From Mesoterricola sediminis (GTDB lineage: Bacteria > Acidobacteriota > Holophagae > Holophagales > Holophagaceae): DNA of 64,000 nucleotides. Below the pieces are notes generated by a model. It ran no database searches, had not been told where the DNA came from, and saw only the letters and a list, made by a program, of their open reading frames with translations. The position numbers and the translations under genes are program-made. The stretch spans positions 2,711,001 through 2,775,000 of the forward strand of contig NZ_AP027081.1 of the NCBI RefSeq assembly GCF_030295425.1. Reading direction: 5' to 3'. Shown here piece after piece: positions 36,656 to 45,120 of this stretch; position 1 is the first letter of the stretch; every line of letters begins with the position of its first letter.

Positions 36656-37452
36656 GGCGCCTCCGTCCCCGCGGCCTTGGCGCGCTGCCAAGCCGCCTCC
36701 ATGGCTTCCATGTCCTGGGCCTCCCAGCCGCCGTTGGCCTCGGCGTGGTCCTCCACGTGGCGGAACCGGCCCCGGAACCTGGCCATCTGCCGGCGCAGGG
36801 CCCGGTCCGGGTCCACGCCCTTCTTGCGGGCCCACTGCACGAGCGTGAACAGCACGTCGCCGAACTCCGCCTCCACGCGGTCCAGGTCGCTCTCGGCCTG
36901 GAGCTCGCGGATCTCCTCGCCCACCTTGTCCAGGACGCCGTCCAGGTCCTCCCAGTCGAATCCCACCTTGCCGCACTTGCGGCCGATCTCCATGGCCTCG
37001 TCCAGGGGCGAAAGGCTCGCCGGCATGCTCTCCAGGAGGCGCTTGCGCGCGGTCTCGCCGCGTCCGGCCTTCTCGTCCTGCTTGATGGCGGCCCAGTTCA
37101 CGAGCACGTCGTCGGAGCCCGACACCTCCACCTCGCCGAAGACGTGCGGGTGCCGGCGCACCAGCTTCTCCACCACCATGGCCTCCACGTCGGCCAGGTC
37201 CCAGGCGCCCCGCTCGTGGGCGATCTGGGCGTGGAAGGCCACCTGCAGCCACAGGTCGCCCAGCTCCTCGCAGAGGTGGCGCTCCCGCTCCGGGTTTCCC
37301 GGCTCCAGGGCGGCGAGGGCGTCCAGGACCTCGGCGGCCTCCTCGCGGAGGTACCGGGCCAGGGTCCCGTGGTCCTGTTCGAGGTCCCAGGGGCAGCCCG
37401 TCCCGGGTTTCCGGAGGGCTGACATGACGGCGCGGAGGGAGGTGGGGGTCAT
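36652..37452 (-). CDS. mazG: MazG nucleoside triphosphate pyrophosphohydrolase
   Basis: 266 residues, the usual length of two-domain MazG. The first domain begins M-S-A-L-R-K-P-G-T-G-C-P-W-D-L-E-Q-D-H, followed by EEAAEVLDAL and the E-E-L-G-D-L helix (E-x2-E-x12-E-x2-D type metal site). The second domain has EEIRELQ and E-A-E-F-G-D-V-L-F. It hydrolyses non-canonical or excess NTPs (and helps set ppGpp responses in E. coli). TACAAT six bases before the ATG makes it the likely first gene of the mazG-aroDE-regulator-moxR-rodZ-like operon. Confidence 0.93.
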   Translation of the reverse strand: MTPTSLRAVMSALRKPGTGCPWDLEQDHGTLARYLREEAAEVLDALAALEPGNPERERHLCEELGDLWLQVAFHAQIAHERGAWDLADVEAMVVEKLVRRHPHVFGEVEVSGSDDVLVNWAAIKQDEKAGRGETARKRLLESMPASLSPLDEAMEIGRKCGKVGFDWEDLDGVLDKVGEEIRELQAESDLDRVEAEFGDVLFTLVQWARKKGVDPDRALRRQMARFRGRFRHVEDHAEANGGWEAQDMEAMEAAWQRAKAAGTEAP

Positions 37453-37458
37453 CCCCCC

Positions 37459-37464
37459 ATTGTA
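37459..37464 (-). promoter_or_regulatory. -10-like TACAAT, 6 bases before mazG (leaderless promoter candidate)
   Basis: On the minus strand TACAAT, then GGGGGG, then ATG 37452. Together with the 13-base gap to the upstream gene this marks the start of the mazG operon. Confidence 0.45.
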
Positions 37465-37465
37465 C

Positions 37466-38857
37466 CTACCAGAGCCGGGCGGTGCCCAGGATGCCCGCCG
37501 GATCGAAGTGCGCCCGGAGGGCGGCCCCGGCGGCCTTCACCGGCGCCGGGGTGAAGCGGTCGAAGCTCCGCTGGTTGTGGGGCCCGACCCCGTGCTCGGC
37601 GCTGTAGCTGCCCCGGAAGCCCTCCACCGCCAGGGCGTAGAGGCCCGCCTGCACCTCGGGAATCCAGCCCGCGGGGTCCCCGGGGGCCGCCTCCTCCCGC
37701 CAGACCAGGTTCAGGTGGGTGCCCCCGTCCCCCCAGTGGCCGAAATCGCACACCCGCAGCCAGGGCCAGGCCGCGGCCACCCGGGCCCGGGCCTCGGCCG
37801 TGAACGCGGGCAGGCTCGAGCGGGGCACCGACAGGTCGAAGGCCAGGACCCGGCCCTCCTCCCGCAGGGATTCGGAGATGCGGTGGCGGAGGGCCCAGAA
37901 GGCCTCGGCCCGGCCGAACCTGGCGTCGAGGATCCCCGGGCCGCCGGCCTCCAGGTGGGCCTCCAGGACGCCCTGGAGGGCGGCCTCCAGGTCGAAGGCC
38001 GTGGCCGGCAGCGCGGTGGAGGCCTCCACCAGCACCGCATAGGGGGGCACCAGGTCGAAGGGGTTGGGCAGGTGCCGGAACACCGGGGCCAGGGCCTCCG
38101 CCGACATGGCCTCGAAGGCGCTGAGGGTCTCCCCGAGGCCCGCCTCGGCCGCCAGGAGCAGGGCCAGGGCGGCCGCCCCGTCCTCCACGGCCACGAGGGC
38201 CGCCGACACCTGGCGCGGCAGGGGCGCCGTCTGGAGGGAGGCCGCCGTCACGACCCCGAAGAGGCCCGAGGTGCCGGTGAACAGCTGCTTCCAGTCGAGG
38301 CCGGCGTTGTTCTTCCGCAAGGGCGAGAGGGCGTCCACCACGGTGCCGTCGGCCAGGACCACCTCCACGCCCAGGAGGTTGCGGCGCACGTCCCCGTAGC
38401 GGAGGAGGCGGGTGCCGCCGGTGTTGGTGGCCACCATCCCCCCGACGCAGGGATCGGCCCCCAGGTCGACGGGGAAGAAGAGGCCATGGGGGGCCAGGGC
38501 CGCGTTGAGGGCGCTGAGGCGCACGCCCCCGCCCGCGAGGGCGGTGCGGTCCGCGGGATCCACCTCGAGGCGGTCCAGCCGCTCCAGGCTCAGCACGGCC
38601 ATCTCCCCGCCCATGTCGGGCACGGAGGCGCCCACGAGGCCCGTGTTGGCGCCCTGGGGCACCACCCGGACGCCCTCGGCCCGGCACCGGGCCAGCAGGG
38701 CAGCCACGGCCTCCGTGGTCGCGGGACGGGCCACGAACCGGGCCCGGCCCTGGCCGTAGCGCCAGCCGGTGACGTAGGGGGCCATTTCCTGGGGATCGGT
38801 GATCAGGCCGCCCGGCCCGAGGAGCGCCTCCAGGCCGGACGGGACCGGGGCGCTCAA
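37466..38857 (-). CDS. FAD-linked (VAO/PCMH) oxidase, D-2-hydroxyglutarate dehydrogenase-like
   Basis: 463 residues. The N-terminal PCMH FAD domain has V-V-P-Q-G-A-N-T-G-L-V-G and VDLGADPCVGGMVATNTGGT, and the C-terminal domain GHWGDGGTHLNLVW (substrate metal-site His) and S-A-E-H-G-V-G-P-H-N. These match the D-lactate / D-2-hydroxyglutarate dehydrogenase group. Its ATG overlaps the HglS stop by 4 bases (ATGA), so the two are translationally coupled, and HglS makes D-2-hydroxyglutarate. I therefore infer that this enzyme oxidises D-2-hydroxyglutarate to 2-oxoglutarate. A glycolate/D-lactate role cannot be excluded. Confidence 0.85.
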   Translation of the reverse strand: MSAPVPSGLEALLGPGGLITDPQEMAPYVTGWRYGQGRARFVARPATTEAVAALLARCRAEGVRVVPQGANTGLVGASVPDMGGEMAVLSLERLDRLEVDPADRTALAGGGVRLSALNAALAPHGLFFPVDLGADPCVGGMVATNTGGTRLLRYGDVRRNLLGVEVVLADGTVVDALSPLRKNNAGLDWKQLFTGTSGLFGVVTAASLQTAPLPRQVSAALVAVEDGAAALALLLAAEAGLGETLSAFEAMSAEALAPVFRHLPNPFDLVPPYAVLVEASTALPATAFDLEAALQGVLEAHLEAGGPGILDARFGRAEAFWALRHRISESLREEGRVLAFDLSVPRSSLPAFTAEARARVAAAWPWLRVCDFGHWGDGGTHLNLVWREEAAPGDPAGWIPEVQAGLYALAVEGFRGSYSAEHGVGPHNQRSFDRFTPAPVKAAGAALRAHFDPAGILGTARLW

Positions 38858-39876
38858 CGCCCCTCCCCGGCCGCGGTCATGCGGAAGATGGCCTGGGCGT
38901 TGCTCGTGTCGAAGCCCAGGTCCAGCCCGCCCGCGGGCAGCGGCCGCCGGGTGATGAATTCGAAGAAGCTCCCCGGCACGCGCTGGACGACGGCCCCCTC
39001 CGGGGTCGCGAAGGTGCGCTCGACGGCGTCGGCCCGGTACGCGGTCTGCAGGACGCGGCCCGTGGCCGAGACCTCCACGGCGTCCTTCATGGGCCGGCCC
39101 AGGGCCTTCTGGCGGGCCGCGAGGGCCTCCACGTCGGGCACCCGGTCCGTGGCGTGGTTGAAGGCGTTGCCCTCGGTGGCGATCCAGGCCATCTCCGGGC
39201 TCGCCTCGGCGAGGACGCGGTAGTCGTCCAGGGCGGGCGCGTCGTGGTGGCGGTCGAAGCAGGCCGCGAGGTCCGGCAGGAGGGAGACGGCCTCGGCGGG
39301 AGCCAGGCGCCCCTCGCCCCCGAGCCGTTCCAGCAGGGCCGCGGCCCGCGGCGGGAGGGGATCGGCGGAGCTCGCCAGCACCCGCTCCGCGGCGCCGCGG
39401 AAGGCGGCCCCGAAGCCCTCGGGATGGAACTCGCTCACGAAGTACTGGGGCACGTCCTCCGGCAGGTCCAGGTGGCGCCAGGCCCGGCCCGTCATGGCCA
39501 GGCGGTCCAGGGGGTAGGTCTCCGCGCAGGCGAAGCCCAGGGGCCGCAGGATGCGCGTCAGGGCCTCCTCCCCGGGCGGCAGGGCCCCGCAGGGGGCCAG
39601 CACGGTCCGGACGGCGCCGTGGTCCAGCACGAGGGGCCGCCCCTCCCGCGCGAGGTCGTCGGCGTAGGCGCGCGCGGAGGGCACCCGGCCCAGGAGGTCC
39701 CTCAGGAGGATGAGCGCGAGGGCGAAGGCGATGCGGGCGCGGTCGGCGGACGGCGCGGGCCCGGCCAGGGCCTCGGGCACGCGCACCGCGCCCAGGAGCA
39801 CCCGCGCGCGCCGCGCGCCCAGCGCGCCCGCGACGAGGCCCTCGAGCAGGTCGTCTTCACCGCCAGCCTTCCGCAT
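38854..39876 (-). CDS. hglS: 2-oxoadipate dioxygenase/decarboxylase (HglS, DUF1338)
   Basis: 340 residues, with GGAGGCGGG before the ATG. DUF1338 features: H86 in VLDHGAVRT, H241 in N-A-F-N-H-A-T-D-R-V and E306 in FFEFITR form the Fe(II) site described for Pseudomonas HglS; Q-Y-F-V-S-E-F-H is also conserved. HglS converts 2-oxoadipate and O2 to D-2-hydroxyglutarate and CO2 in lysine catabolism. The next gene is the matching D-2-hydroxyglutarate dehydrogenase-like protein, and a lysine aminotransferase (lat) lies 5 kb away. The reaction needs O2, which is notable beside oxygen-sensitive hydrogenase maturases. Confidence 0.85.
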   Translation of the reverse strand: MRKAGGEDDLLEGLVAGALGARRARVLLGAVRVPEALAGPAPSADRARIAFALALILLRDLLGRVPSARAYADDLAREGRPLVLDHGAVRTVLAPCGALPPGEEALTRILRPLGFACAETYPLDRLAMTGRAWRHLDLPEDVPQYFVSEFHPEGFGAAFRGAAERVLASSADPLPPRAAALLERLGGEGRLAPAEAVSLLPDLAACFDRHHDAPALDDYRVLAEASPEMAWIATEGNAFNHATDRVPDVEALAARQKALGRPMKDAVEVSATGRVLQTAYRADAVERTFATPEGAVVQRVPGSFFEFITRRPLPAGGLDLGFDTSNAQAIFRMTAAGEGR

Positions 39877-39922
39877 CCCGCCTCCACGGGGACAGTCCCC
39901 GATGGTTGGATGCCGCCCGGAA

Positions 39923-41884
39923 TCAGGGCGTTCCCATCAAGGTGTCGGCGCCGCAGATGTAGCCCTTGAGGGCGCTGGCGGCCACGGTGGCCGGGCTCGC
40001 GAGCCAGACCTGGCCGGGTCCGCTCCGGCCGGGGTTGTTGCGGTTGATGGCGCTGATGGTGACCTGGTCGGGCCGGGTGGAGACGCCGGGCCCGGCGTTG
40101 ATGCAGGCGCCGCAGCCGGGATCCAGGATCCGCGCCCCGGCCTCGTCGAAGGCCCTGAGCCAGCCCTGGGCCTCGGCGTGGGCCCGCACGTCCTCGCTGC
40201 CGAGCTGGATGAAGAACTGCACGCGCAGGGGCACGGTCATGCCGCGCGCGAGGCCCCAGCTCACGACCTCGTAGACGCGCTCGAGGTCCTCCCGCTTCGC
40301 GCCCGTGCAGCTGCCCACGTAGGCGATGTCCACGTCCACCTGGCGGTCCAGGGCCGCGAGGGGCAGGCCGTTGCCCGCGAAGCCCGGCGAGGCCAGCATG
40401 GGCGTCACGGCGGAGCAGTCCACCTCGAGCTCGCCCTCGTACACGGCCCCGGGATCGCTCCGCATCCAGGGCACGAGGCCGATCCTGCGGCCGCGGCGCT
40501 CCTCGACGTAGCGCACCGTCTCGGCGTCCGGGGCGATGATGCCCGCGAAGGCGCCGGAATCGGCGGCCATGTTCGTGAGGGTGGCGCGCTCGTCGGTGCC
40601 GAGGCCCGCGAGGGCCTCGCCCTCGTACTCGATGATCCGGCCCTTCACGTGGCCGTCCCGGAAGAACGGCAGGGTGAGGAGGTGGAGCACCAGGTCCTTG
40701 GCGAAGACGCCGGGGCCGAGCCGGCCCTTCAGCTTCACGAGGACGCTGGGCGGCACCGTGACCCGCACGTCGCCGGTGACCCAGGCGCAGGCGATGTCGG
40801 CGGCCCCGACCCCGAAGGCCAGCGCGCCGAGGGCCCCGGAATGGGAGGTGTGCGAATCCGTGCCGACGATGACCTGCCCGGGCAGGGCGTACCGCTCGGC
40901 CATCAGGACGTGGCAGATGCCCTCGCAGCCCGTCTCCGCGTCCTCGCCGTGGAGGCGGATCCCGTTGGCGGCGCAGAACTCCTCCTGCATGCGCTTGATC
41001 CGCCTGGCGGCGTCGGCGATGCCGGGCTGGCCCTGGTCCTGGGTGTAGAACCGGCCGAGGAAGGTGAGATGGTCGCGGAAGGCCAGGATGCTGTGGGTGT
41101 CCTCGAAGGGGACGCCCTCCCCCAGGCGGTCCTTCACCATGGCCACGGCGAGGGGGGTCACGGTCTCGTGGGAGAAGCGCCAGTCGGCCTTCACCAGGAT
41201 GCCGTCCCCGGGGGCCACCGCCTCGAGGCCGCAGGCGTCATAGCCGAACCCGTGCCGGGCGGCGCGGGCCAGGAGCTTCTCCCCGTAGGTCATCGGGCGG
41301 GGCGCGCGCGAGACTTCGGGCAGCCGCGCCTCCTCCCGGAGCCGGGCCTGCGTGTACTCGAAGATGCCCCCCGCCCTGACGATCTCGGCGGTGAGGGCGT
41401 CGAGGCCGCGGGTGAAGAGGTCCATGGGCAGGTCCTCGCCCTGCCGGATGCGCTCGACGAGCCCCATGTCCGTGGACGTGAGGAGGCCGAGGGCGTGGCA
41501 CTGCTGGCGGTAGGCGGGATCGAAGCTCTCCGCGATGACCAGGCGGATGCCCGCGGCGCGCTCGGCGTAGGGCGCCGCCTCGCGCGGGCCGCCGCCGCCG
41601 TGGCGCTTGCCCGAAACCACCACCTGGAAGCCGCCCCGCTTGATGAAACCTTCGTGCATCGGGAAGGTCCCACCGCAGAGGCAGCCGAGGTAGGCGAAGT
41701 CCCCGAGGCGCTGGCCGAAGTAGAAGCACACCCAGCCGGGGGCGATCTCGTCCACGGTCACGTAGTCCCGCAGGGCGGTCACGCCGACGCGCAGATCCTC
41801 GCCCTGGAACTGGCTCCGGAGGCGGGCCGGGTCTTCGCTGAGCAGAAGAACCCGGCCATCGACCTTCACGGAATCCCCCTTCAT
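39923..41884 (-). CDS. Aconitase-family hydratase with N-terminal swivel domain
   Basis: 653 residues. The swivel (LeuD-like) domain comes first (about 1-165; FPMHEGFIKRGGFQVVVSGKRHG), then the Fe-S catalytic domains (about 210-653): I-V-G-T-D-S-H-T-S-H-S-G, Cys ligands in VGSCTGAKREDL and DPGCGACINAGPG, and S-I-N-R-N-N-P-G-R. This is the AcnB order but without AcnB's HEAT-like domain. It could act on citrate, homocitrate, 2-methylcitrate or isopropylmalate. It lies 46 bases upstream of hglS on the same strand, likely one operon, so homoaconitate or ordinary aconitase function tied to lysine/2-oxoadipate metabolism is plausible (inference). Confidence 0.8.
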   Translation of the reverse strand: MKGDSVKVDGRVLLLSEDPARLRSQFQGEDLRVGVTALRDYVTVDEIAPGWVCFYFGQRLGDFAYLGCLCGGTFPMHEGFIKRGGFQVVVSGKRHGGGGPREAAPYAERAAGIRLVIAESFDPAYRQQCHALGLLTSTDMGLVERIRQGEDLPMDLFTRGLDALTAEIVRAGGIFEYTQARLREEARLPEVSRAPRPMTYGEKLLARAARHGFGYDACGLEAVAPGDGILVKADWRFSHETVTPLAVAMVKDRLGEGVPFEDTHSILAFRDHLTFLGRFYTQDQGQPGIADAARRIKRMQEEFCAANGIRLHGEDAETGCEGICHVLMAERYALPGQVIVGTDSHTSHSGALGALAFGVGAADIACAWVTGDVRVTVPPSVLVKLKGRLGPGVFAKDLVLHLLTLPFFRDGHVKGRIIEYEGEALAGLGTDERATLTNMAADSGAFAGIIAPDAETVRYVEERRGRRIGLVPWMRSDPGAVYEGELEVDCSAVTPMLASPGFAGNGLPLAALDRQVDVDIAYVGSCTGAKREDLERVYEVVSWGLARGMTVPLRVQFFIQLGSEDVRAHAEAQGWLRAFDEAGARILDPGCGACINAGPGVSTRPDQVTISAINRNNPGRSGPGQVWLASPATVAASALKGYICGADTLMGTP

Positions 41885-41922
41885 GTCACAAGAATGCCAC
41901 AGAACCCGGGGATGGGGGAGGG

Positions 41923-42282
41923 CTACTTGCCCTCTTCCTCGAGCTTGGCGGAAAGATCGTCGAGGTGGGTGAGGAGGCGCTGCGCGAAGGCCTCGTCCTC
42001 CAGGATGGTGAAGTCGTCGCCCTTGACCTCGAAGATCTCGATGGTCAGGTTGGCCTCGCCCTCGGCCTCGTCGCCGGCCTCGGAGTAGGCCTGGACCTCG
42101 GCCAGGGGGGCCATGATCGCGAAGTGGCGGCCTTCGAAGTCCACCTCCTCCAGGATCGCGAACTCCTCCTTCTCGCCGTTCTCGTCCTCGAGCTCCACCA
42201 CCTCGATCTCGTCCTGGTGGTCCTCGTCGTGGCCGCAGCCGCAGGTATGGTTGGGGTCGTTGTGATCGTGCTCGTGGGCCAT
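41923..42282 (-). CDS. DUF1292-family acidic protein with His/Cys-rich N-terminus
   Basis: 119 residues, very acidic. It begins MAHEHDHNDPNHTCGCGHDE, a run of His, Cys and Asp suited to metal binding. The following IEVVELEDENGEKEEFAILE and then the Y-S-E-A-G-D and I-E-I-F-E-V-K-G-D-D-F strands match the small DUF1292 (YrzB-like) fold. Function of DUF1292 is unknown. A-A-G-G-A-G lies seven bases before the ATG, and TAGTCT (minus strand, 42305-42310) is a possible -10. Confidence 0.72.
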   Translation of the reverse strand: MAHEHDHNDPNHTCGCGHDEDHQDEIEVVELEDENGEKEEFAILEEVDFEGRHFAIMAPLAEVQAYSEAGDEAEGEANLTIEIFEVKGDDFTILEDEAFAQRLLTHLDDLSAKLEEEGK

Positions 42283-42337
42283 GACGGGCTCCTTACAAGC
42301 CTCCAGACTAGGGCTTTTGGCCTTTCGCGACCAGCCC

Positions 42338-43036
42338 TTATTTGCTGCCGCCCACCCGCACGCGGGCGGCCCCCGGCCCGGTGACCACGGCCTGCACCAG
42401 CTTCCGGTTGGTGGGCATTTCCAGCCTAATGCGGTCCCCGGCCGCCCCGGAGGACTTGGCCACGGCGTCCACCGAGATGGTGAGGTCCCCGTCCACCAGT
42501 TCGAGGCGGACCGGGTCCCCGGCGTTCACCAGGGGTATGGCCTCCACGTCGGTCCGCACGAGGAGGTGTCCCTCCGTGACGGGCCCGCGCAGCCGGTGCC
42601 CGGGGGGCACCTCCCGCAGGGCGCCCGCGGGGGGCACGCCCTCGAAGTCCACCGGCTCGAGCAGCGCGGCCTCCAGGGGGGTCTTGCGGGGCTGGGCGGC
42701 CCGGAACTTCAGGAGCTTCCCGGCCCAGCGCCCCTCCAGGTCCACCCGGACCATGCCCAGGTTCCGCCCGTCCGCCAGGGCGTTGAAGGATACGTAGAAA
42801 CGCCCGGTGAGGTCGTTGCGGCTGAGGTGGGCGGGCTCGAAGGCCAGGTCCCCCTTCGCCGGCCGGGGCAGCACGGGCATGTGGACGACCTTGAAGGTGT
42901 AGCTCCCGTCGCGTCCCGCCGCCTGTTCCTGCACGTAGGCCAGGGCCTGGGCCTGGAGCCGGTCCCCCGGGGGCAGGACCACCGCCTCGCCCCCGCGGAG
43001 GAGCGCGCAGCAGAGGAGGAGGACCGCGGCCTTCAT
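42338..43036 (-). CDS. flgA: Flagellar basal-body P-ring chaperone FlgA
   Basis: 232 residues from ATG 43036, overlapping the flgG stop as ATGA. A signal peptide (MKAAVLLLCCALLRGGEA) leads to a SAF-type domain: L-E-P-V-D-F-E-G-V, P-P-G-H-R-L-R-G-P-V-T, then the C-terminal ChapFlgA region V-N-A-G-D-P-V-R-L-E-L-V-D-G-D-L-T and V-V-T-G-P-G-A-A-R-V. FlgA escorts FlgI for P-ring assembly in the periplasm. flgH and flgI, often next, are absent here. Confidence 0.88.
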   Translation of the reverse strand: MKAAVLLLCCALLRGGEAVVLPPGDRLQAQALAYVQEQAAGRDGSYTFKVVHMPVLPRPAKGDLAFEPAHLSRNDLTGRFYVSFNALADGRNLGMVRVDLEGRWAGKLLKFRAAQPRKTPLEAALLEPVDFEGVPPAGALREVPPGHRLRGPVTEGHLLVRTDVEAIPLVNAGDPVRLELVDGDLTISVDAVAKSSGAAGDRIRLEMPTNRKLVQAVVTGPGAARVRVGGSK

Positions 43037-43821
43037 CGCTTGAGGGCGGCCACCAGCTGGAGCATGTTGTCCGCCGTCTGGATGGTCTTGGAATTGGCCT
43101 CGTAGGCGCGCTGGCCGATGATCATGTTCACCATCTCGTCGGCCATGTCGACGTTGGAGACCTCGAGGAAGTACTGCTGGATGGTGCCGAGCCCGGTGAG
43201 GCCCGGCGTCCCGTCGATGGCGTCGCCGCTGGCCAGGGTGGGCTGGAACAGGTTGCGGCCCAGGGCGTTGAGGCCGTTGGGGTTGATGAAGTTGGAAATG
43301 GTGATCTGGCCCACCTGCTGGGGGGCGGTCTGCCCGGGCTGGGTGACGGACACGGTCCCGTCGGTGGCCACGGTGACGCTGGTGGCGTCCTGGGGGATGG
43401 TGATCTGGGGATCCAGGGGGTTGCCGTTGGCCGTCACGAGGTTGCCGTTCTGGTCGAGGCTGAAGGAGCCGTCCCGGGTGTAGGCGAAAGTCCCGTCGGG
43501 CATGGTCACCCGGAAGAAGCCCGCGCCTTCGATGGCCATGGAGTACTGGTTCGTGGTGCTCTTGAGGCTGCCGGTGGTGAACTCCTTCACCATGGCCGTG
43601 AGCCGCGCGCCGTGGCCGATCTGGATGTTGCCGGGGAACGTGGTCGTGGACGTGGTGTTGGTGCCGGCCGTGTTGATGGTCTGGTAGAGCAGGTCCTGGA
43701 ACTCGGCCCTGGACTTCTTGAAGCCCGTGGTGTTGATGTTGGCCAGGTTGTTGGAGATCGTGTCCATGTTCACCGTCTGCACGTTCATGCCGGCGGCGGC
43801 GGACCACATGGCTCTCATCAT
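43033..43821 (-). CDS. flgG: Flagellar distal rod protein FlgG
   Basis: 262 residues, as usual for FlgG. Start MMRAMWSAAAGMNVQ with AGGAG upstream. It has the rod-protein N-terminal helix with T-I-S-N-N-L-A-N-I-N-T-T-G-F-K-K, the FlgG middle strand G-A-G-F-F-R-V-T-M-P-D-G-T, and the C-terminal VNMIIGQRAYEANSKTIQTAD. It forms the distal rod from inner membrane to hook. It lies between flgF and flgA in the conserved order. Confidence 0.95.
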   Translation of the reverse strand: MMRAMWSAAAGMNVQTVNMDTISNNLANINTTGFKKSRAEFQDLLYQTINTAGTNTTSTTTFPGNIQIGHGARLTAMVKEFTTGSLKSTTNQYSMAIEGAGFFRVTMPDGTFAYTRDGSFSLDQNGNLVTANGNPLDPQITIPQDATSVTVATDGTVSVTQPGQTAPQQVGQITISNFINPNGLNALGRNLFQPTLASGDAIDGTPGLTGLGTIQQYFLEVSNVDMADEMVNMIIGQRAYEANSKTIQTADNMLQLVAALKR

Positions 43822-43847
43822 GGCTCACTCCTGGGGATGGGGCGGTT

Positions 43848-44591
43848 TCACCTGCCCGTCGAGACGTCGCTGATGCTCTTGGCGTCCATGTCGTTGGTGA
43901 TGGTCGAGGCGGCCTTGAGGCTCATCTCGAACAGGCGGTTGAGACGGATCATGTCGATCATGCAAGTGGCCATGTCCACGGAGCTCTGCTCCTGCGAACC
44001 CTGGACCACCTGGCCCGCGGCGGCCTTGGCGGTGGCGCCGCCGGGGTCGAAGCGGTTGGCGCCGACCCGCTGGAGGGCGTCGGTCTGCTGGTAGTCGCGG
44101 ATGTCCAGCTGGCCCCTGGGCTCGGGCCCCTGCTGGACGGTGCCGTCGGGAAGGACGGTGAAGGCCGGATTGGCGGTGTCCAGGACGATGGGCTGGCCAT
44201 TTTTGCCCAGCACCGTGGCCCCATCCAGGGTCTGGAGCTCCCCGGTCCGGGACAGGGTGAAGCGCCCGTCCCGGGTCGCGAGGGTCCGCCCCTGGGCCTT
44301 CACCATGAAGAACCCGGTCCCGTCCAGGGCCAGGTCCAGGGTGCGCCCGGTGGTCTTGAGGACGCCCTGGGAGAAATCGGTCCCCCGGGAGGCCAGCACG
44401 GTGCCGTCATTGAGGTAGCCCGACAGGGGCAGCCCCTGCCCTTCGTCCCGGGCCTTGTTGAACAGGGCGAAGAAGCTCTTCTCGGGCTTGTACCCGGGGG
44501 TGGACGTGTTCGCCAGGTTGTTGGAGACGACGTCCAGCTGGAAGGAACGGGCCTTCAAGCTTCCGGCTGCGACGTAGTAGGCGGGATCCAT
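43848..44591 (-). CDS. flgF: Flagellar proximal rod protein FlgF
   Basis: 247 residues. N-terminal V-V-S-N-N-L-A-N-T-S-T-P-G-Y-K and the middle L-D-L-A-L-D-G-T-G-F-F-M-V-K mark a rod/hook basal-body protein, shorter than FlgG and with the FlgF-type C-terminus M-I-D-M-I-R-L-N-R-L-F-E-M-S-L-K. It begins MDPAYYVAAGSLKAR, typical of FlgF. It is first in flgF-flgG-flgA; a GAGAGG lies about nine bases before the ATG. Confidence 0.92.
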   Translation of the reverse strand: MDPAYYVAAGSLKARSFQLDVVSNNLANTSTPGYKPEKSFFALFNKARDEGQGLPLSGYLNDGTVLASRGTDFSQGVLKTTGRTLDLALDGTGFFMVKAQGRTLATRDGRFTLSRTGELQTLDGATVLGKNGQPIVLDTANPAFTVLPDGTVQQGPEPRGQLDIRDYQQTDALQRVGANRFDPGGATAKAAAGQVVQGSQEQSSVDMATCMIDMIRLNRLFEMSLKAASTITNDMDAKSISDVSTGR

Positions 44592-44636
44592 GGGTAGGCA
44601 CCTCTCGCCGGGGGAGGTGCCAAGGCCGTGCCAAAA

Positions 44637-45059
44637 TCAGGGGCGCCGGGCCTCCCCTTCGACCCAGGCGGCGTCCCCGTCGCGGTAAGCCTCCTTCTTC
44701 CAGACAGGAACGCTTTCCTTGACCCGGTCCATGATCCACGCGACGGCCTCGAAGGTGGGCCCGCGGTGGGCGGCGGCGCAGGCCACGACCACGGCGGCCT
44801 CCGTCAGGGGCACCTCGCCGGTGCGGTGGTGGATGGCGCACCCCAGGAGGTCGAACCGGGCCATGGCCGCCTCCCGGATCCGGGTGAGCTCGGCCCGGGC
44901 CATGGGTCCGAAGGCCTCGTACGCGAGGCTGGACACGGCCCGGCCCCCGTGGTGATCCCGGGCGCAGCCCTCGAAAACGGTCACCGCTCCGGCGCGCGGA
45001 TCCCTCATACTGTTGCGAATTTCATCGACATCAAGCCTTGTTTCTGTGACTTCGATCAT
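44637..45059 (-). CDS. moaE: Molybdopterin synthase catalytic subunit MoaE
   Basis: 140 residues from ATG 45059 (MIEVTETRLD; the longer open frame is rejected). Conserved MoaE motifs: A-G-A-V-T-V-F-E-G, I-H-H-R-T-G-E-V-P-L-T-E, A-A-A-H-R-G-P-T-F-E-A and V-P-V-W-K-K-E, which hold the active-site Lys and Arg residues. MoaE transfers sulfur to precursor Z with MoaD; no moaD or other Mo-cofactor gene is beside it. It has no clear RBS. It is divergent from lat across a 61-base gap. Confidence 0.9.
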   Translation of the reverse strand: MIEVTETRLDVDEIRNSMRDPRAGAVTVFEGCARDHHGGRAVSSLAYEAFGPMARAELTRIREAAMARFDLLGCAIHHRTGEVPLTEAAVVVACAAAHRGPTFEAVAWIMDRVKESVPVWKKEAYRDGDAAWVEGEARRP

Positions 45060-45093
45060 TGAAACCAAGAAAAGCCCCCTAGGCACCCCATGG

Positions 45094-45099
45094 TAGTCT
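45094..45099 (+). promoter_or_regulatory. -10-like TAGTCT upstream of lat
   Basis: TAGTCT at 45094-45099, 21 bases before ATG 45121, with a CGAGG RBS in between. It lies in the short divergent moaE-lat region. Confidence 0.35.
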
Positions 45100-45120
45100 G
45101 GCTCAAACCCGAGGCTGAAT

